A stretch of 64,000 nucleotides of DNA, from NCBI GenBank assembly GCA_002783405.1, contig PFGG01000004.1, positions 1 to 64,000 on the forward strand. Reading direction: 5' to 3'. The notes beneath the pieces are model-generated. The model did not search any database. It saw only the letters and a list, made by a program, of their open reading frames with translations, and was not told the DNA's origin. How positions within the stretch are numbered: the first letter of the stretch is position 1; the number at the start of each line of letters is the position of its first letter. Source of the DNA: a bacterium (Candidatus Blackallbacteria) CG13_big_fil_rev_8_21_14_2_50_49_14. Its GTDB lineage: Bacteria; Cyanobacteriota; Sericytochromatia; UBA7694. Shown in pieces: positions 25,833-35,772 of the stretch. The translations under genes were made by a program, and so were the position numbers.

Positions 25833-27917
25833 ATGAGCGAAGATTCTAAAAAACGAAATATTGCGGTTTTGGGGACTTTCGGCAGTGGTAAAACCACCCT
25901 GCTGGAGTCCCTTTTGCATTATTTAGGCGCTATTTCTCAAAAAGGAACGATTGAAGCGGGAACAACAGTTTCAGATTATGATGCTGATGAAATTCGTCGG
26001 CATATGTCGTTGGGCAGCAGCCTCTGTCAGGTTCGCACCGAAGATGGCTGGCTGTTTAATTTTATCGACACCCCTGGCTTTCAGGATTTTCTGCATGAAA
26101 GTTTAGACAGCTTAAACGTGGTCGAGGGTGTAATTTTGGTTTTGGATCCCCTCAAAGGCTTGGATATTACCACCCAGAAACTGATGGCTGCCATTCGTGA
26201 ACGCCACTTGCCCTGCATGCTCTTTGTGAATAAATTGGATCATGATCAGGCAGATTTTGAAAGTTTTGCCGCCCAGCTTGAAGAAACCCCTGATTTCCAG
26301 AACCTCTATCACCTGACCCTGCCAATTGGGCACGGCCATGATTTGAGTGGTGCGGTTGAGGTGCTGGAAGAAGAAGCCTGGGTCACAGATGAATCCCGTG
26401 AAGGCCATTCTGAACAGATTCCGTCTGATCTGGACGCTGCCCATGGTTTAGAAACCCTGGTCGAAGAAGTGTCTGAAGAAGATGCCCATTTACTTGATAC
26501 TTATCTTGAAACCGGCCATTTGCCGGTGGATGAAGTTCGCCATGTAATCCATGACAGTTTCAAAGCAGGGCACCGTCATCTGCTGCTTTCGGGCTCTGGT
26601 AAAACAGGGGCGGGTCTGCACAGTCTGGTCAGTGCCTTGAAATATCTGGCGATTCACCCCGAAGAACGTGGTTCTGTGGTTTGCCAAGAGGTTGAAAACC
26701 CCGAAAAAACCTGGGAAGTAGATTTGAACCAGGAAAAACTCTTCAGTGCCTATGTGTTTAAAACGGTGACGGATCCCTATTTGGGCAAGATTTCGTTTTT
26801 CCGGGTCTTTTCAGGCGTACTTCAAAACGGTCAGAATGTCTTGAATGCCAATGGTCACAATGAACGCATGGGCAAGTTGATGCGCATGCAGGGCAAAACG
26901 ACAGAAGCTGTAGAAGAATTGGTGGCCGGAGATATTGGCGCGGTGGCCAAACTGGCACATACCCAAACCGGAGATACCCTGCTGGCCACTCAGCTCGCGG
27001 GACAGGCCTTTGTACTGTATCCGCTGAAAAAACCAGAGCCCATTTATTCTGTGGCCATTTCTCCCAAACACCGTCAGGATGAAAACAAGCTGGCCAATGG
27101 GCTGCATAAGCTCAAGGAAGAAGACCCTTATTTCACCCTTTCGGTGGACCCGGCGACTCATCAGTCGGTTTTGGGCGGTGTGGGTCAGGCCCATGTGGAA
27201 TTGCTGATTGAACGTTTGGCCTCTCGTTTCCATGTTGAAGTTGAGCTTTCTGAGCCCCGAATTCCTTACCGTGAAACGATTACCTGCATGGCTGAAGCCC
27301 AGGGCAAGCATAAAAAGCAAACTGGGGGCCATGGTCAGTATGGCGATGTCTGGCTGCGCCTGGAACCCCTGCCCCGGGGGGCGGGTTTTGTCTTTGAAAC
27401 CCAGATTGTAGGCGGTGTGGTGCCGCGTAACTATTGGTCTGCAGTTGAAAAAGGCGTTCAGGAAATTATGCAGGAAGGTATTCTGGCCCGTCAGCCGATT
27501 ACCGACCTGAAGGTCACACTTTATGACGGTTCCAGCCACAATGTGGACTCTTCAGATCTGGCGTTTCAATTGGCGGCCAAGTTGGCTTTCCGCAATGCCT
27601 ATGAAAATGCTCAACCCATACTGCTTGAGCCAATTATGCAGCTTGAAATCACCGTTGCTGAAGACCAGACGGGTGCCATTCTGAGCGATTTGGGCAGCCG
27701 CCGTGGCCACCCACTGGGCATGGAACTGCAACGCGGTGTGCAGGTAATTCAGGCCGAATTGCCCATGGCTGAAGTTTTGCATTACCCGCCTGTTTTGACC
27801 TCGCTGACCCATGGTCAGGGCAGTTTCAGCGCTCGCTTTTCACATTATGCAGAAATGCACGAGTTGCAAAAGCGGGAACTGATTGCACAGGTGCGTGAAC
27901 TGGTCAGCCAAAGCTAA
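25833..27917 (+). CDS. EF-G-like translational GTPase paralogue
   Basis: A 694-residue protein with the full EF-G domain order (G domain, II, III, IV, V), but clearly not the housekeeping copy. The P-loop is GTFGSGKTTL, G3 is DTPGFQDF with Phe where EF-G has the catalytic His, and G4 is NKLD. Domain IV contains GGHGQYGDVWLRLEP. This fits the EF-G-like (FusA2-type) group, whose role is unsettled. ATG 25833 is preceded by AAGGAG at 25819-25824. An upstream in-frame ATG at 25797 lacks a site. It is a single gene followed by a strong terminator. Confidence 0.88.
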   Translation: MSEDSKKRNIAVLGTFGSGKTTLLESLLHYLGAISQKGTIEAGTTVSDYDADEIRRHMSLGSSLCQVRTEDGWLFNFIDTPGFQDFLHESLDSLNVVEGVILVLDPLKGLDITTQKLMAAIRERHLPCMLFVNKLDHDQADFESFAAQLEETPDFQNLYHLTLPIGHGHDLSGAVEVLEEEAWVTDESREGHSEQIPSDLDAAHGLETLVEEVSEEDAHLLDTYLETGHLPVDEVRHVIHDSFKAGHRHLLLSGSGKTGAGLHSLVSALKYLAIHPEERGSVVCQEVENPEKTWEVDLNQEKLFSAYVFKTVTDPYLGKISFFRVFSGVLQNGQNVLNANGHNERMGKLMRMQGKTTEAVEELVAGDIGAVAKLAHTQTGDTLLATQLAGQAFVLYPLKKPEPIYSVAISPKHRQDENKLANGLHKLKEEDPYFTLSVDPATHQSVLGGVGQAHVELLIERLASRFHVEVELSEPRIPYRETITCMAEAQGKHKKQTGGHGQYGDVWLRLEPLPRGAGFVFETQIVGGVVPRNYWSAVEKGVQEIMQEGILARQPITDLKVTLYDGSSHNVDSSDLAFQLAAKLAFRNAYENAQPILLEPIMQLEITVAEDQTGAILSDLGSRRGHPLGMELQRGVQVIQAELPMAEVLHYPPVLTSLTHGQGSFSARFSHYAEMHELQKRELIAQVRELVSQS

Positions 27918-27940
27918 TTGGGATTGAGTCTTTCATGCCT

Positions 27941-27968
27941 AAGCCGCCCCCACAGGAGCGGCTTTTTT
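27941..27968 (+). terminator. Rho-independent terminator of the EF-G-like gene
   Basis: AAGCCGC (27941-27947) pairs with GCGGCTT (27958-27964) around a 10-base loop and runs into six T's (27963-27968). It sits between the convergent EF-G-like and kinase genes. Confidence 0.8.
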
Positions 27969-27975
27969 CAGTGCT

Positions 27976-29988
27976 TTAATCGGGTTCAGTCGGAAGTGAG
28001 CGCTGTTCTATATGGGCTTGAAGTCGAGCGACCAGCCAGGCCTGATCGGTTTTGCTCAGGGTTTCACCCAGGCTATATTTCTTTTGGTCTTTTGCCTGAA
28101 TGAGCACTCCGTCCTTTTGGGTTTCAAAATTGGCGCTCCAGGGATCGTTTCTCAGTCGAATCGTTTTAATTTCGGAGAGCGGCAGATGTTCCTGTTTGGG
28201 GGCATCAAGCGGAGAATAGGTTTCAATGAAAAGGCTGTCAGCTGTCATTTTGAGATGTTTACGGCTTCGTGTCAGGCGCAGCAGTGCCTGGCGTTCAGCG
28301 AAAAGATACCAGGCGATCGAAGGCAGATAGGTGAGTAAAAAGAGCAGAGCTACCCAGTCTGAGGTTAGAGCGTGCATACGCATCAGGGCGACCAGCAGAG
28401 AGAGATAACTGGCTCCCAGGCCCAGGGCCTGTATGCTTTGGCGGAGCACATGTTTCTGTTTTTGCTTGGTGTTCAGATCTTGAGGAGGAACGATAATTTC
28501 TGTTTGTTCCTCCTGTTCAGTGATGTGCAGTGCCGATTGATTCGGTAAGGATAAGACGTTCTCCGTATGGACGGGTTGAAAAGATTGGGCGGCACTCAGC
28601 TTATGGTCTGTGTGTTTGATGAGAGTGTCTTTTTTTTCTTCCAGAGCTTGCCTAAATTGAGCTTGAAGCAGTCTGAATAAATAGGCGCGATCTTGATCGT
28701 TTAAGGCGTGTCCAAAGCGATAAACCCTGTATTTTCCTGAACTGATCGATTGCCCGGAGAGGGTGGGTTGATGCTCTATGAGCTGTAGTTCTATCTGTTC
28801 TCCTCGATTTTCTAAGTTCCAACTTTTGCGTTTTTCTTCAATCCGGGCCAAACGATTCCAGGGGATTTCAAATGTTTCGCGAGGTTTTTGGGGGGGGGTT
28901 TGGGAAATAAAAATAGACTCTGCTGTGAGTTTGAGTTCGGTTTCCATCTGGAGCAGATGTTTGAATTTGTTTTTTTCGTAATAAAAGGATCCAAGCAGTA
29001 AAAACAGTAGGGGAGAAAAAAGACTGGCAAATAAAACGGGATTTGGAATGGTTACTAAAAAAATAATGCTGATGGCACTGAAACGGGCTCCCAGCAAAAT
29101 AAGCTGGTGGCGTTCTTTTTTCTTTAGTTCATCGGAATGTGGATGGGCTGGAATTTGAATTTGGAGAAAATCACTTTCCTGTCTGACTTGTAATTGAGAT
29201 TCAAGGGGAGGGCGCAAAAAGGCTCGTTCAGGAACTTTTGAATTGACTGGGACAGGGCGATTTTCTATTTGCTTTAGGGTTTCCAAGGCTTTTTCGGCAC
29301 TCGGGCAGCGATCTTCAGGCAGTGGATCGAGCAGGCTGTGCAGCCAGGTGATCAGTGCTGGGCTGCAGTGGGCATAGGGTTCAAAATCCAGACGCAGGCG
29401 TTTTTGGGGCAATTCAGAGGGGACACGGCCTGTCAATAAATGCACCAGGGTGGCCGCCAGACCATAGAGATCACTGGTGGGAACGGCTTTGCCCGCAAAC
29501 TGTTCGGGGGCCATATAGCCAAAGGTGCCTGCGACAGTCGAACTGCCTTCAGGGGTTAAGAGCTGGCTGACTGCGCCGAAATCGATCAGAAAAAGTTGAC
29601 CTTCTTGATTCAGCACCAAATTTTTGGGTTTGATATCGCGGTGAATCAAAGGGGGATGGTGACCGTGTAAAAAGATCAGAATTTGAAGCAATTGCTCAGC
29701 CAGTTCCCGAATTTCTTGTTCGCTGGGTCGCCAACCATCGCCCAGTTTTTCGGCCAGGGTTTGACCTGGGATATAGGCGGTGATCAGGTAAATGCCATTT
29801 TCGCCCTGGCCCCAATCCAAGAAGCGGGGCAGTGCGGGATGCTCCAAATTTTTGAGGGTTTGGGCCTCGCGCTCAAAGAGTTCGAGGTTTTTCCAGGTGG
29901 GCATTTCGCTGAAATTCAGGGTTTTGACCACCACCTGCTGGTTCTGCCATTCGCCCAAAAGCGTTTTTTGCCCCGGGCGTTCCGCCAA
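27976..29988 (-). CDS. Membrane Ser/Thr protein kinase with duplicated TM-plus-domain module
   Basis: A 670-residue protein. Residues 1-245 are a Hanks-type kinase: Lys22 (VVVKTL), Glu41, HRDIKPKNL (116-124), DFGA (136-139) and APEQ (160-163). Then comes the pattern two membrane helices (about 296-337) plus a soluble beta-rich domain (345-450), repeated as helices about 520-563 plus domain 572-662. The two soluble copies align well (ELKLTAESIFI with HLKMTADSLFI, LNDQDRAYLFRLLQAQ with LSKTDQAWLVARLQAH). The soluble part recalls bacterial PH-like domains. TTG 29988 is the first standard start, but kinase-like sequence (LTIIRPLAER) continues upstream, so the true start may be a rarer codon near 30039. 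Last gene of the dnaG operon. Confidence 0.85.
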   Translation of the reverse strand: MAERPGQKTLLGEWQNQQVVVKTLNFSEMPTWKNLELFEREAQTLKNLEHPALPRFLDWGQGENGIYLITAYIPGQTLAEKLGDGWRPSEQEIRELAEQLLQILIFLHGHHPPLIHRDIKPKNLVLNQEGQLFLIDFGAVSQLLTPEGSSTVAGTFGYMAPEQFAGKAVPTSDLYGLAATLVHLLTGRVPSELPQKRLRLDFEPYAHCSPALITWLHSLLDPLPEDRCPSAEKALETLKQIENRPVPVNSKVPERAFLRPPLESQLQVRQESDFLQIQIPAHPHSDELKKKERHQLILLGARFSAISIIFLVTIPNPVLFASLFSPLLFLLLGSFYYEKNKFKHLLQMETELKLTAESIFISQTPPQKPRETFEIPWNRLARIEEKRKSWNLENRGEQIELQLIEHQPTLSGQSISSGKYRVYRFGHALNDQDRAYLFRLLQAQFRQALEEKKDTLIKHTDHKLSAAQSFQPVHTENVLSLPNQSALHITEQEEQTEIIVPPQDLNTKQKQKHVLRQSIQALGLGASYLSLLVALMRMHALTSDWVALLFLLTYLPSIAWYLFAERQALLRLTRSRKHLKMTADSLFIETYSPLDAPKQEHLPLSEIKTIRLRNDPWSANFETQKDGVLIQAKDQKKYSLGETLSKTDQAWLVARLQAHIEQRSLPTEPD

Positions 29989-30035
29989 GGGGCGAATGAT
30001 GGTCAGATTTTCAGGCAGAAGGTTGGGAAGCGCGC

Positions 30036-31172
30036 TCAGGGCAAGACTTCTACTTTCTCAGGCGGGAAAGTTTCGTCCATCAGGCGTTCCATGGCATAGA
30101 GGGCAATCCCATAGGCATTGGAGGCCTCATGCAGGCGATGGGGCAGCTTGTCGGCAAAGTGCACAAAACGCTCTTTGATCAGTTGGTTGCGCCGGAAGGC
30201 ATGTTCCATCATATGCTTACCGGCCACGCCGGTTGAAACCAATTGCAGCTGTTCCTGCTGACGTCCCAAGGGTTTCATGACCTCTTGCAGAGAATGGCCC
30301 AGATAATCGCAGAAATCTGTATAAATGACCTGGGCCAGTTCGTGCAGTTCTTTGGGGGAAATCGTTTTTAAATCCAAACCAATCGCACGGGCCAGCAGGA
30401 TATAGGCGTCGTTTTCCTGAAGCAGGGGGAAATCGTGTTCCCGCGCAATTTCAGGGTGAATATACTTGAGCAGACTGGCAATCACCACCATGCGGCAAAC
30501 CCGTGCGGTAAAAGGATACTCCTGGTCTTTCAGCTGGGCAGATTGCTTGATTTGATTTACCGAAGTATACAGCGCACCATGGGGCATAAACTGGTGGTGG
30601 GTCAGGCGGTGGCGCAGGTAACGCGCCAAACGGGCCCGACCTTCGGGATCTATCCGGCTTTTCAGAATCGGGGTAATATGGGTTTCGCGCGAGCCCACAT
30701 CGACCACCATGGCATTTTTATACATGCGTGAGGCCAGATAGGCGCTGCCATAAAATTGCGTGGCCACAAAGGCCGAGGCATTTTCCCCCTTGACCGAGAA
30801 GAGCTCGCGGGGGGTAAAGGGTTTACCGTCGGCTCTTACTATCCCGACTTTTTCAGGGTCAAACAGCGATTGAATAAAGACATTGGCAGTATAGTGCAGA
30901 CCTTCTTCATAGCTGCCAAAGGCAGAATAGGGCATGCCTGAGAGAAAATAAATCTTATTCAATTGTTGGGGGTCGATTTTTTTGACATAGAGAAACTGGG
31001 CGATGGTTTCCATCAGGGCCCCACCAAACTCACAGTAATAATCTGGGCCGAAATGAAAGGGCACACGGAAAATCAACCAATCGACATAGGGCACCTTTTG
31101 GGGACCTTCAACGTGAATCAAACACAGTTTAACCTGATCGATATCGAGATCGATGCCAAGGGTATAGGCCAT
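30036..31172 (-). CDS. ASKHA-type ATPase-like protein, distant hydantoinase/oxoprolinase relative
   Basis: A 378-residue protein. The opening GIDLDIDQVKLCLI and the central AMVVDVGSRETHITPI sit where ASKHA-fold proteins (hydantoinase A, H4MPT-linked C1 pathway proteins, sugar kinases) have their two phosphate loops. STGVAGKHMMEHAF near residue 320 could be the adenosine region. Several loop glycines are replaced, so catalysis is uncertain. The protein is cytoplasmic, with no signal. It starts 3 bases after the upstream gene's stop and ends just before the kinase, so it belongs to the dnaG-rpoD operon. Specific function unknown. Confidence 0.5.
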   Translation of the reverse strand: MAYTLGIDLDIDQVKLCLIHVEGPQKVPYVDWLIFRVPFHFGPDYYCEFGGALMETIAQFLYVKKIDPQQLNKIYFLSGMPYSAFGSYEEGLHYTANVFIQSLFDPEKVGIVRADGKPFTPRELFSVKGENASAFVATQFYGSAYLASRMYKNAMVVDVGSRETHITPILKSRIDPEGRARLARYLRHRLTHHQFMPHGALYTSVNQIKQSAQLKDQEYPFTARVCRMVVIASLLKYIHPEIAREHDFPLLQENDAYILLARAIGLDLKTISPKELHELAQVIYTDFCDYLGHSLQEVMKPLGRQQEQLQLVSTGVAGKHMMEHAFRRNQLIKERFVHFADKLPHRLHEASNAYGIALYAMERLMDETFPPEKVEVLP

Positions 31173-31175
31173 CTC

Positions 31176-32381
31176 TTAATACACCGTTGAACTCAGCAAC
31201 TTGCCCTTTTCATCGAAACTGAAATGGGAATAATCCAGATACCACCAAGTCGTGGTGGTACTGCCGTCATCGCGTTTAGAGGTGGTCACGCCTTCTGGGC
31301 CATGTTGGCGGCGTAACCAGACAGAACGCTGGTCAGAGCTGAGATGGGCGGGTGGATTGACCGGGCCGAGCTTGATTTTGTTCTCGTCCAGTTCTTGTTT
31401 CCACTCTTCCTGTTTGGCCTGGGCTTCACGGGCATAGTTGCTGTCTGCGGGAATATACTGCATCTGGCGATAGGCGCCACGCAGATTGCCATTGACTGCT
31501 TTTTCCATCGCCCGTTCGAAAATGGTGCGTACCCGTGTTTGGTTGAAAAGTGCTTGGGCTTCTTGCGCATATTCAGAAGTGGGGTTGATATTGGCAAGGG
31601 TCAGCAGGGCTTCATGCAGACTGTGTGAGGCGACCAAGCGTTTGCCATAGTTCAGCTCAATCAAATTCCATTTGCGCTGGGCTTCAGCATAGTAGGGCTG
31701 GCCAGGACGCACATAGCGCAGGTATTGCAGGGCCAGATCGACCCGTGAGCGTTCGTTATCGAGCACTTCCTGCTTAACGGGAACATTCCAGAGCAGAAGC
31801 AGGGTTTGGTTATTGGCCATGATCCAGTCGGCAATCTGAAGATAGCTGGTGGAGTCATGTTTGGCGCTGACGCGTGCGCTGAGATAGGGGTGCGGATATT
31901 CCCGCAGGGTATAGGCTGCGCTGAAATGCTCACTGGAACCCGCTACCATTTGGGCATAGGGTTCAATCGAGAAACGGCGAACCGGTTTTTGTTCGGGGTC
32001 GAGCAGCTCGATTTCGAGCTGAACTCCCCGTACCGCCAAAGGGGAGATGTTTTTAACAATTCCAGAAACTTCAACTTCGGTAATGTTTTGCTCTGTCAGC
32101 CGCACATTGACTTGAAGAACCTGCGCCAAGACTTCGGCTTTGCTGGGGGCTGCCGATTCTGTTCTTTTGAGGGGCATTGAAGCCGGTTTGGCAGGTTGAG
32201 GAGATGATTTGGGAGCTTGTGGTTTTGATGCTGGGGCCTGTGAACTTCCTTCTTCAGGCAATTCCAGGTTTAAATCATCTAAATCAAGATCCTCATCGGC
32301 AGAAAAGGCAGGTATGCCCGGCGCAAATAAGGCCAGAATAACGGCTGTGCAAAGGCTGGTTTTCCAGAGCTGATGTTTCAT
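31176..32381 (-). CDS. Secreted FxLYD-like protein
   Basis: A 401-residue protein with a clear Sec signal peptide ([17 protein letters not shown], cleavage about residue 28). An acidic stretch ([16 protein letters not shown]) and a Pro/Lys linker follow. A beta-sandwich like FxLYD/DUF3426 domains ([20 protein letters not shown]) covers about 100-185, a helical, TPR-like part 200-320, and a C-terminal region ends with [16 protein letters not shown]. It probably acts in the periplasm, role unknown. Its ATG overlaps the end of rpoD by 4 bases. Confidence 0.6.
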   Translation of the reverse strand: MKHQLWKTSLCTAVILALFAPGIPAFSADEDLDLDDLNLELPEEGSSQAPASKPQAPKSSPQPAKPASMPLKRTESAAPSKAEVLAQVLQVNVRLTEQNITEVEVSGIVKNISPLAVRGVQLEIELLDPEQKPVRRFSIEPYAQMVAGSSEHFSAAYTLREYPHPYLSARVSAKHDSTSYLQIADWIMANNQTLLLLWNVPVKQEVLDNERSRVDLALQYLRYVRPGQPYYAEAQRKWNLIELNYGKRLVASHSLHEALLTLANINPTSEYAQEAQALFNQTRVRTIFERAMEKAVNGNLRGAYRQMQYIPADSNYAREAQAKQEEWKQELDENKIKLGPVNPPAHLSSDQRSVWLRRQHGPEGVTTSKRDDGSTTTTWWYLDYSHFSFDEKGKLLSSTVY

Positions 32382-33796
32382 TCGATATACTCCCTTAAAC
32401 GTCTGTTGCGGTTGGGATGGCGTAGCTTGCGCAGAGCCTTGGCCTCGATCTGGCGAATGCGTTCACGGGTGACATTAAAGTACTGGCCCACTTCTTCAAG
32501 GGTACGGGGGTTGCCATCGCCCAAACCAAAACGCAGGGCCAAAACCTCGCGTTCCCGATCAGAGAGGGTTTTGAGTACTTCGTCCAAGTCATCCCGTAGC
32601 AATTCCTGGGTGACAGATTCTACTGGGGTTTCACCATCTGTGCCCTCAATAAAATCACTCAGGCGACTGTCTTCTTCTTTGCCGATTGGGGTCTCCAGTG
32701 AGATGGGTTCCTGCGCGACTTTGATAATCTCGCGCAGTTTATCTACGCTGACTTCCATGGCTTCAGCAATCTCATCTTCTGTGGGTTTGCGTCCGTGTTT
32801 TTGAGAGAGCTTGCGCGTGACTTTTTTGAGGCGGTTAATGGTTTCTACCATATGCACGGGAATACGGATCGTGCGCGCTTGGTCTGCAATTGCGCGGGTA
32901 ATCGCCTGACGAATCCACCAGGTGGCATAGGTACTGAACTTATAACCTTTTTGGTAATCGAATTTTTCAACGGCGCGAATCAAGCCCAAATTGCCTTCCT
33001 GAATCAAATCCAGAAAGAGCATGCCCCGCCCCACGTATTTCTTGGCGATACTGACCACCAAGCGCAGATTGGCTTTGGTGAGCATGCGTTTGGCTTCATT
33101 GGCGCTTTTGGCAAGATTGCGCAAATCTTCAGTGCTGGTGGCCTTGCCTGCTGCTGTGCGTTCTTCAGCGACTTGAATTTCAGCCTTTTCAAGATAGGCC
33201 TGAATTTCTTCCAGCGAAAGGCTTTGAATCTTGGAGATTTCCATTTCCTCTTCTTCGTTGTCGGAGAAGAGGCTGGCATCTTCAATAATTGTTTTTTTCA
33301 ATTCGTCTTCATCGAGCACTTCTTCGTCTGAGGCATCCAAGGTATCCTGCATACCGCTGGTATTGTAGCTTTTGGCAATGGTTTTGGCTAAAACCTTGGT
33401 TAAACCAGGGGTTTGGGTTTGAATGACTTCGCTTAAATCATTTTGAAGAAATTTACCTGCTTCAATCCGTTTGGCCAGTTCGACTTCTTCCGCACTTTTC
33501 AAGAGCGGAATCGAACCAATCTCTTTGAGATACATGCGCACGGGATCATCGCTGGAGACGGCACTGGGAGTATCCAGATCCAGGGTGACATCTTCGTCTT
33601 TTGTTTCGTCTTCGCTGTCATCTTCAGTTGAAATTTCATCTTCTGTTTCAACATAGCGACTGTCTGCAACGGCCAGACCGGCACCTACCACGACCTGCTC
33701 ACCCACACCGGGCAAATCATCTTCGTCTTCGCGGTGGCGGGGCGCATCATAATCTTGATTGCTTGACTTCTTGCGTTTACTGTGACCCTGTGTCAA
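32378..33796 (-). CDS. rpoD: Primary sigma factor RpoD (sigma-70/SigA)
   Basis: A 472-residue group 1 sigma factor. The acidic N-terminus (1-85) is followed by region 1.2 ([16 protein letters not shown]), region 2 ([54 protein letters not shown]), region 3 and region 4 ([20 protein letters not shown]). Regions 2.4 and 4.2 match housekeeping sigma factors that read TTGACA/TATAAT. The frame begins with TTG 33796, with AAGGAG 11 bases upstream. It lies behind dnaG as in many bacterial macromolecular synthesis operons and is coupled to the next gene by an ATGA overlap. Confidence 0.96.
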   Translation of the reverse strand: MTQGHSKRKKSSNQDYDAPRHREDEDDLPGVGEQVVVGAGLAVADSRYVETEDEISTEDDSEDETKDEDVTLDLDTPSAVSSDDPVRMYLKEIGSIPLLKSAEEVELAKRIEAGKFLQNDLSEVIQTQTPGLTKVLAKTIAKSYNTSGMQDTLDASDEEVLDEDELKKTIIEDASLFSDNEEEEMEISKIQSLSLEEIQAYLEKAEIQVAEERTAAGKATSTEDLRNLAKSANEAKRMLTKANLRLVVSIAKKYVGRGMLFLDLIQEGNLGLIRAVEKFDYQKGYKFSTYATWWIRQAITRAIADQARTIRIPVHMVETINRLKKVTRKLSQKHGRKPTEDEIAEAMEVSVDKLREIIKVAQEPISLETPIGKEEDSRLSDFIEGTDGETPVESVTQELLRDDLDEVLKTLSDREREVLALRFGLGDGNPRTLEEVGQYFNVTRERIRQIEAKALRKLRHPNRNRRLREYIE

Positions 33797-33837
33797 ATCC
33801 TGTATCTCTCCTTCAGGCTGAATCTATTTTCAGACGC

Positions 33838-35688
33838 TTACAGACCTGTCTGTCGCAGTTGCGCCAGCACTTTCATCTGCTCCATATAATCTTTCATCAG
33901 CAGCAAATAACTCTCTTGATCCTGCTCGGCTTCCGCTTGCTGGATCTGCTGACTGAGTTGACTGATTTGACGGTTCTGGCACTCAAGTTTAACATTTCTG
34001 ATAAAATCAGCCAACGATTTATCAAAGTTAAGACTTTTAAGCTGCTCACTCTCCATCATTTCAACCAGACGCCGATGAATTTCTACTTCTGGAAAGACCG
34101 TAAACAGCTGCTGCCATTCAAAGGCATAGCCCTGTTCATGCAGGTCGACCAGATACTGGCGCAGATATTCATGCAGGGTGTCTACAAAGACCAGCTCCCG
34201 AACAGCGGCAACCACTTGCTCCCGACGTTCTGGATACTGGAGTATCAGATACAACAGGCCTGATTCTGACCCATACAGTTTATCACGGGCTTCGGCAGAA
34301 ATAAAAGCAGACCTTGGGTTTTTGCCACTTGCCTCAGCAGAAGCTGACCGATTTTTTTTGGAACGTCCCGGTTTCTTGATTTCCTGGGTCAGTTGTTCTC
34401 GCAGCACGCCTTCGTCTACTTGCAGGCGCGCTGCGACCTGGCGAATTGATTCATCGCGGTAAACCGGTTCGCGGATGGTTTTTAAAATGGTGATCGCTGC
34501 TTTGGCGGCCAGGGCCTTGTCGAGCGTGCTGTCAAGCTGAAAGCCTTCCAAGGCTTTGTTTAAACGGTATTCAATCAGGGGCAGGGCTTGATCCAGAACC
34601 GCTTGAAAAGCCTCCGCCCCGCGTTGGTGGAGAAAGGTGTCAGGGTCTTCGCGGTCGGGAATTTCAATCACCTTGATTTGCATATGCATGTCTGCGCTGA
34701 CTTCATGGAGAATATCCGCGCCCCGATCGGTGGCTTTTTGGCCGGCTGGGTCGGCATCGTAGCACATCACGATTTGCTGGCTGTCGGTAAAGCGCAGCAC
34801 CTGTCGGGCCTGCATGGGGGTCAGGGCCGTTCCCAAACCTGCGACCGCATGTTCAAAACCGTATTGGTGGGCGGTGATAACATCCAGATAACCTTCCATC
34901 AGCAGCACCTGATCCCGCTCACGAATAGCTTTCTTGGCCAGATTCAGGCCATAGACATGCTGGCCCTTCTGGTAAATTTCTGTTTCAGGCGAGTTGATAT
35001 ACTTGGCGGCTACGTCCGGGCTCAGGGCCCTTCCGCCAAAGCCCAAAACTTCACCATTGACACTCACGATTGGAAAGATCAGGCGGTGGCGAAAGAGGTC
35101 ATAATGCCCTTCCTTGTGGTCGTATTTGCCAAACAGACCACTTTTTTCAAGTTCTTCCTGGCTGAAATGCTTGCCGCGCAAGTGGTCATAGAGAGCGTTC
35201 CAGTGGTTGATTGCAAAACCCAATTGAAAGCGTTTCTGCATTTCTTCGCTGATTTTTCGGGTTTGCAGATAGGCCCGGCCTTCTGCGCCATATTCGGGGT
35301 GGTTCAGGGCCCATTCAAAATACAGGCTGGCTTCCTGGTTGATGCGGCGCAGGGTATTGCGAAAGATTTCTTCTTCTTCGGCGGTTTCAGAGAAAACCAG
35401 ATGCACGCCCGTGACTTGGGCCAGATCCTTGATGGCTTCCATAAAGGACTGGTTATTGTGGCTCATCAGAAACGAGATCACATTGCCAGCGGCCCCACAA
35501 CCAAAACATTTGTAAATCTGTTTTTCGGGGCTGACCACAAAGGAAGGCGTTTTTTCATTGTGAAAGGGACACAGACCTTTGTAGCGATGGCCTGTGCGTT
35601 TCAGGCTTACATATTGCCCTATGATATCCACAATATCCGCACGTTGGCGGATTTCTTCAATAATGGCGGGGTCTAGCTTGGAACTCAT
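33838..35688 (-). CDS. dnaG: DNA primase
   Basis: A 616-residue primase that makes RNA primers for replication. The N-terminal CHC2 zinc finger is intact (Cys40, His43, Cys61, Cys64 within CPFHNEKTPSF and CFGCG). The Toprim core follows with GFGGRAL, LMEGYLDVI and CYDADPAGQKATDRG, the acidic metal-binding residues being present. The C-terminal 180 residues form the less conserved helicase-binding domain. It heads the operon dnaG-rpoD-(secreted protein)-(ASKHA protein)-(kinase). Confidence 0.97.
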   Translation of the reverse strand: MSSKLDPAIIEEIRQRADIVDIIGQYVSLKRTGHRYKGLCPFHNEKTPSFVVSPEKQIYKCFGCGAAGNVISFLMSHNNQSFMEAIKDLAQVTGVHLVFSETAEEEEIFRNTLRRINQEASLYFEWALNHPEYGAEGRAYLQTRKISEEMQKRFQLGFAINHWNALYDHLRGKHFSQEELEKSGLFGKYDHKEGHYDLFRHRLIFPIVSVNGEVLGFGGRALSPDVAAKYINSPETEIYQKGQHVYGLNLAKKAIRERDQVLLMEGYLDVITAHQYGFEHAVAGLGTALTPMQARQVLRFTDSQQIVMCYDADPAGQKATDRGADILHEVSADMHMQIKVIEIPDREDPDTFLHQRGAEAFQAVLDQALPLIEYRLNKALEGFQLDSTLDKALAAKAAITILKTIREPVYRDESIRQVAARLQVDEGVLREQLTQEIKKPGRSKKNRSASAEASGKNPRSAFISAEARDKLYGSESGLLYLILQYPERREQVVAAVRELVFVDTLHEYLRQYLVDLHEQGYAFEWQQLFTVFPEVEIHRRLVEMMESEQLKSLNFDKSLADFIRNVKLECQNRQISQLSQQIQQAEAEQDQESYLLLMKDYMEQMKVLAQLRQTGL

Positions 35689-35728
35689 GGCGTTTTCAAT
35701 CGCTCAAATAGAAATAGGGTCTTTGTAT

Positions 35729-35734
35729 TATAAT
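35729..35734 (+). promoter_or_regulatory. Candidate -10 box of gpmA
   Basis: A perfect TATAAT within GTATTATAATG, 39 bases before the gpmA ATG. No good -35 box at 17 bases is seen. The 84-base gap also has to hold the dnaG promoter on the other strand. Confidence 0.4.
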
Positions 35735-35772
35735 GCCCTCTGGACTGTGATTAACAGAGAAAGGGTCCTCTC

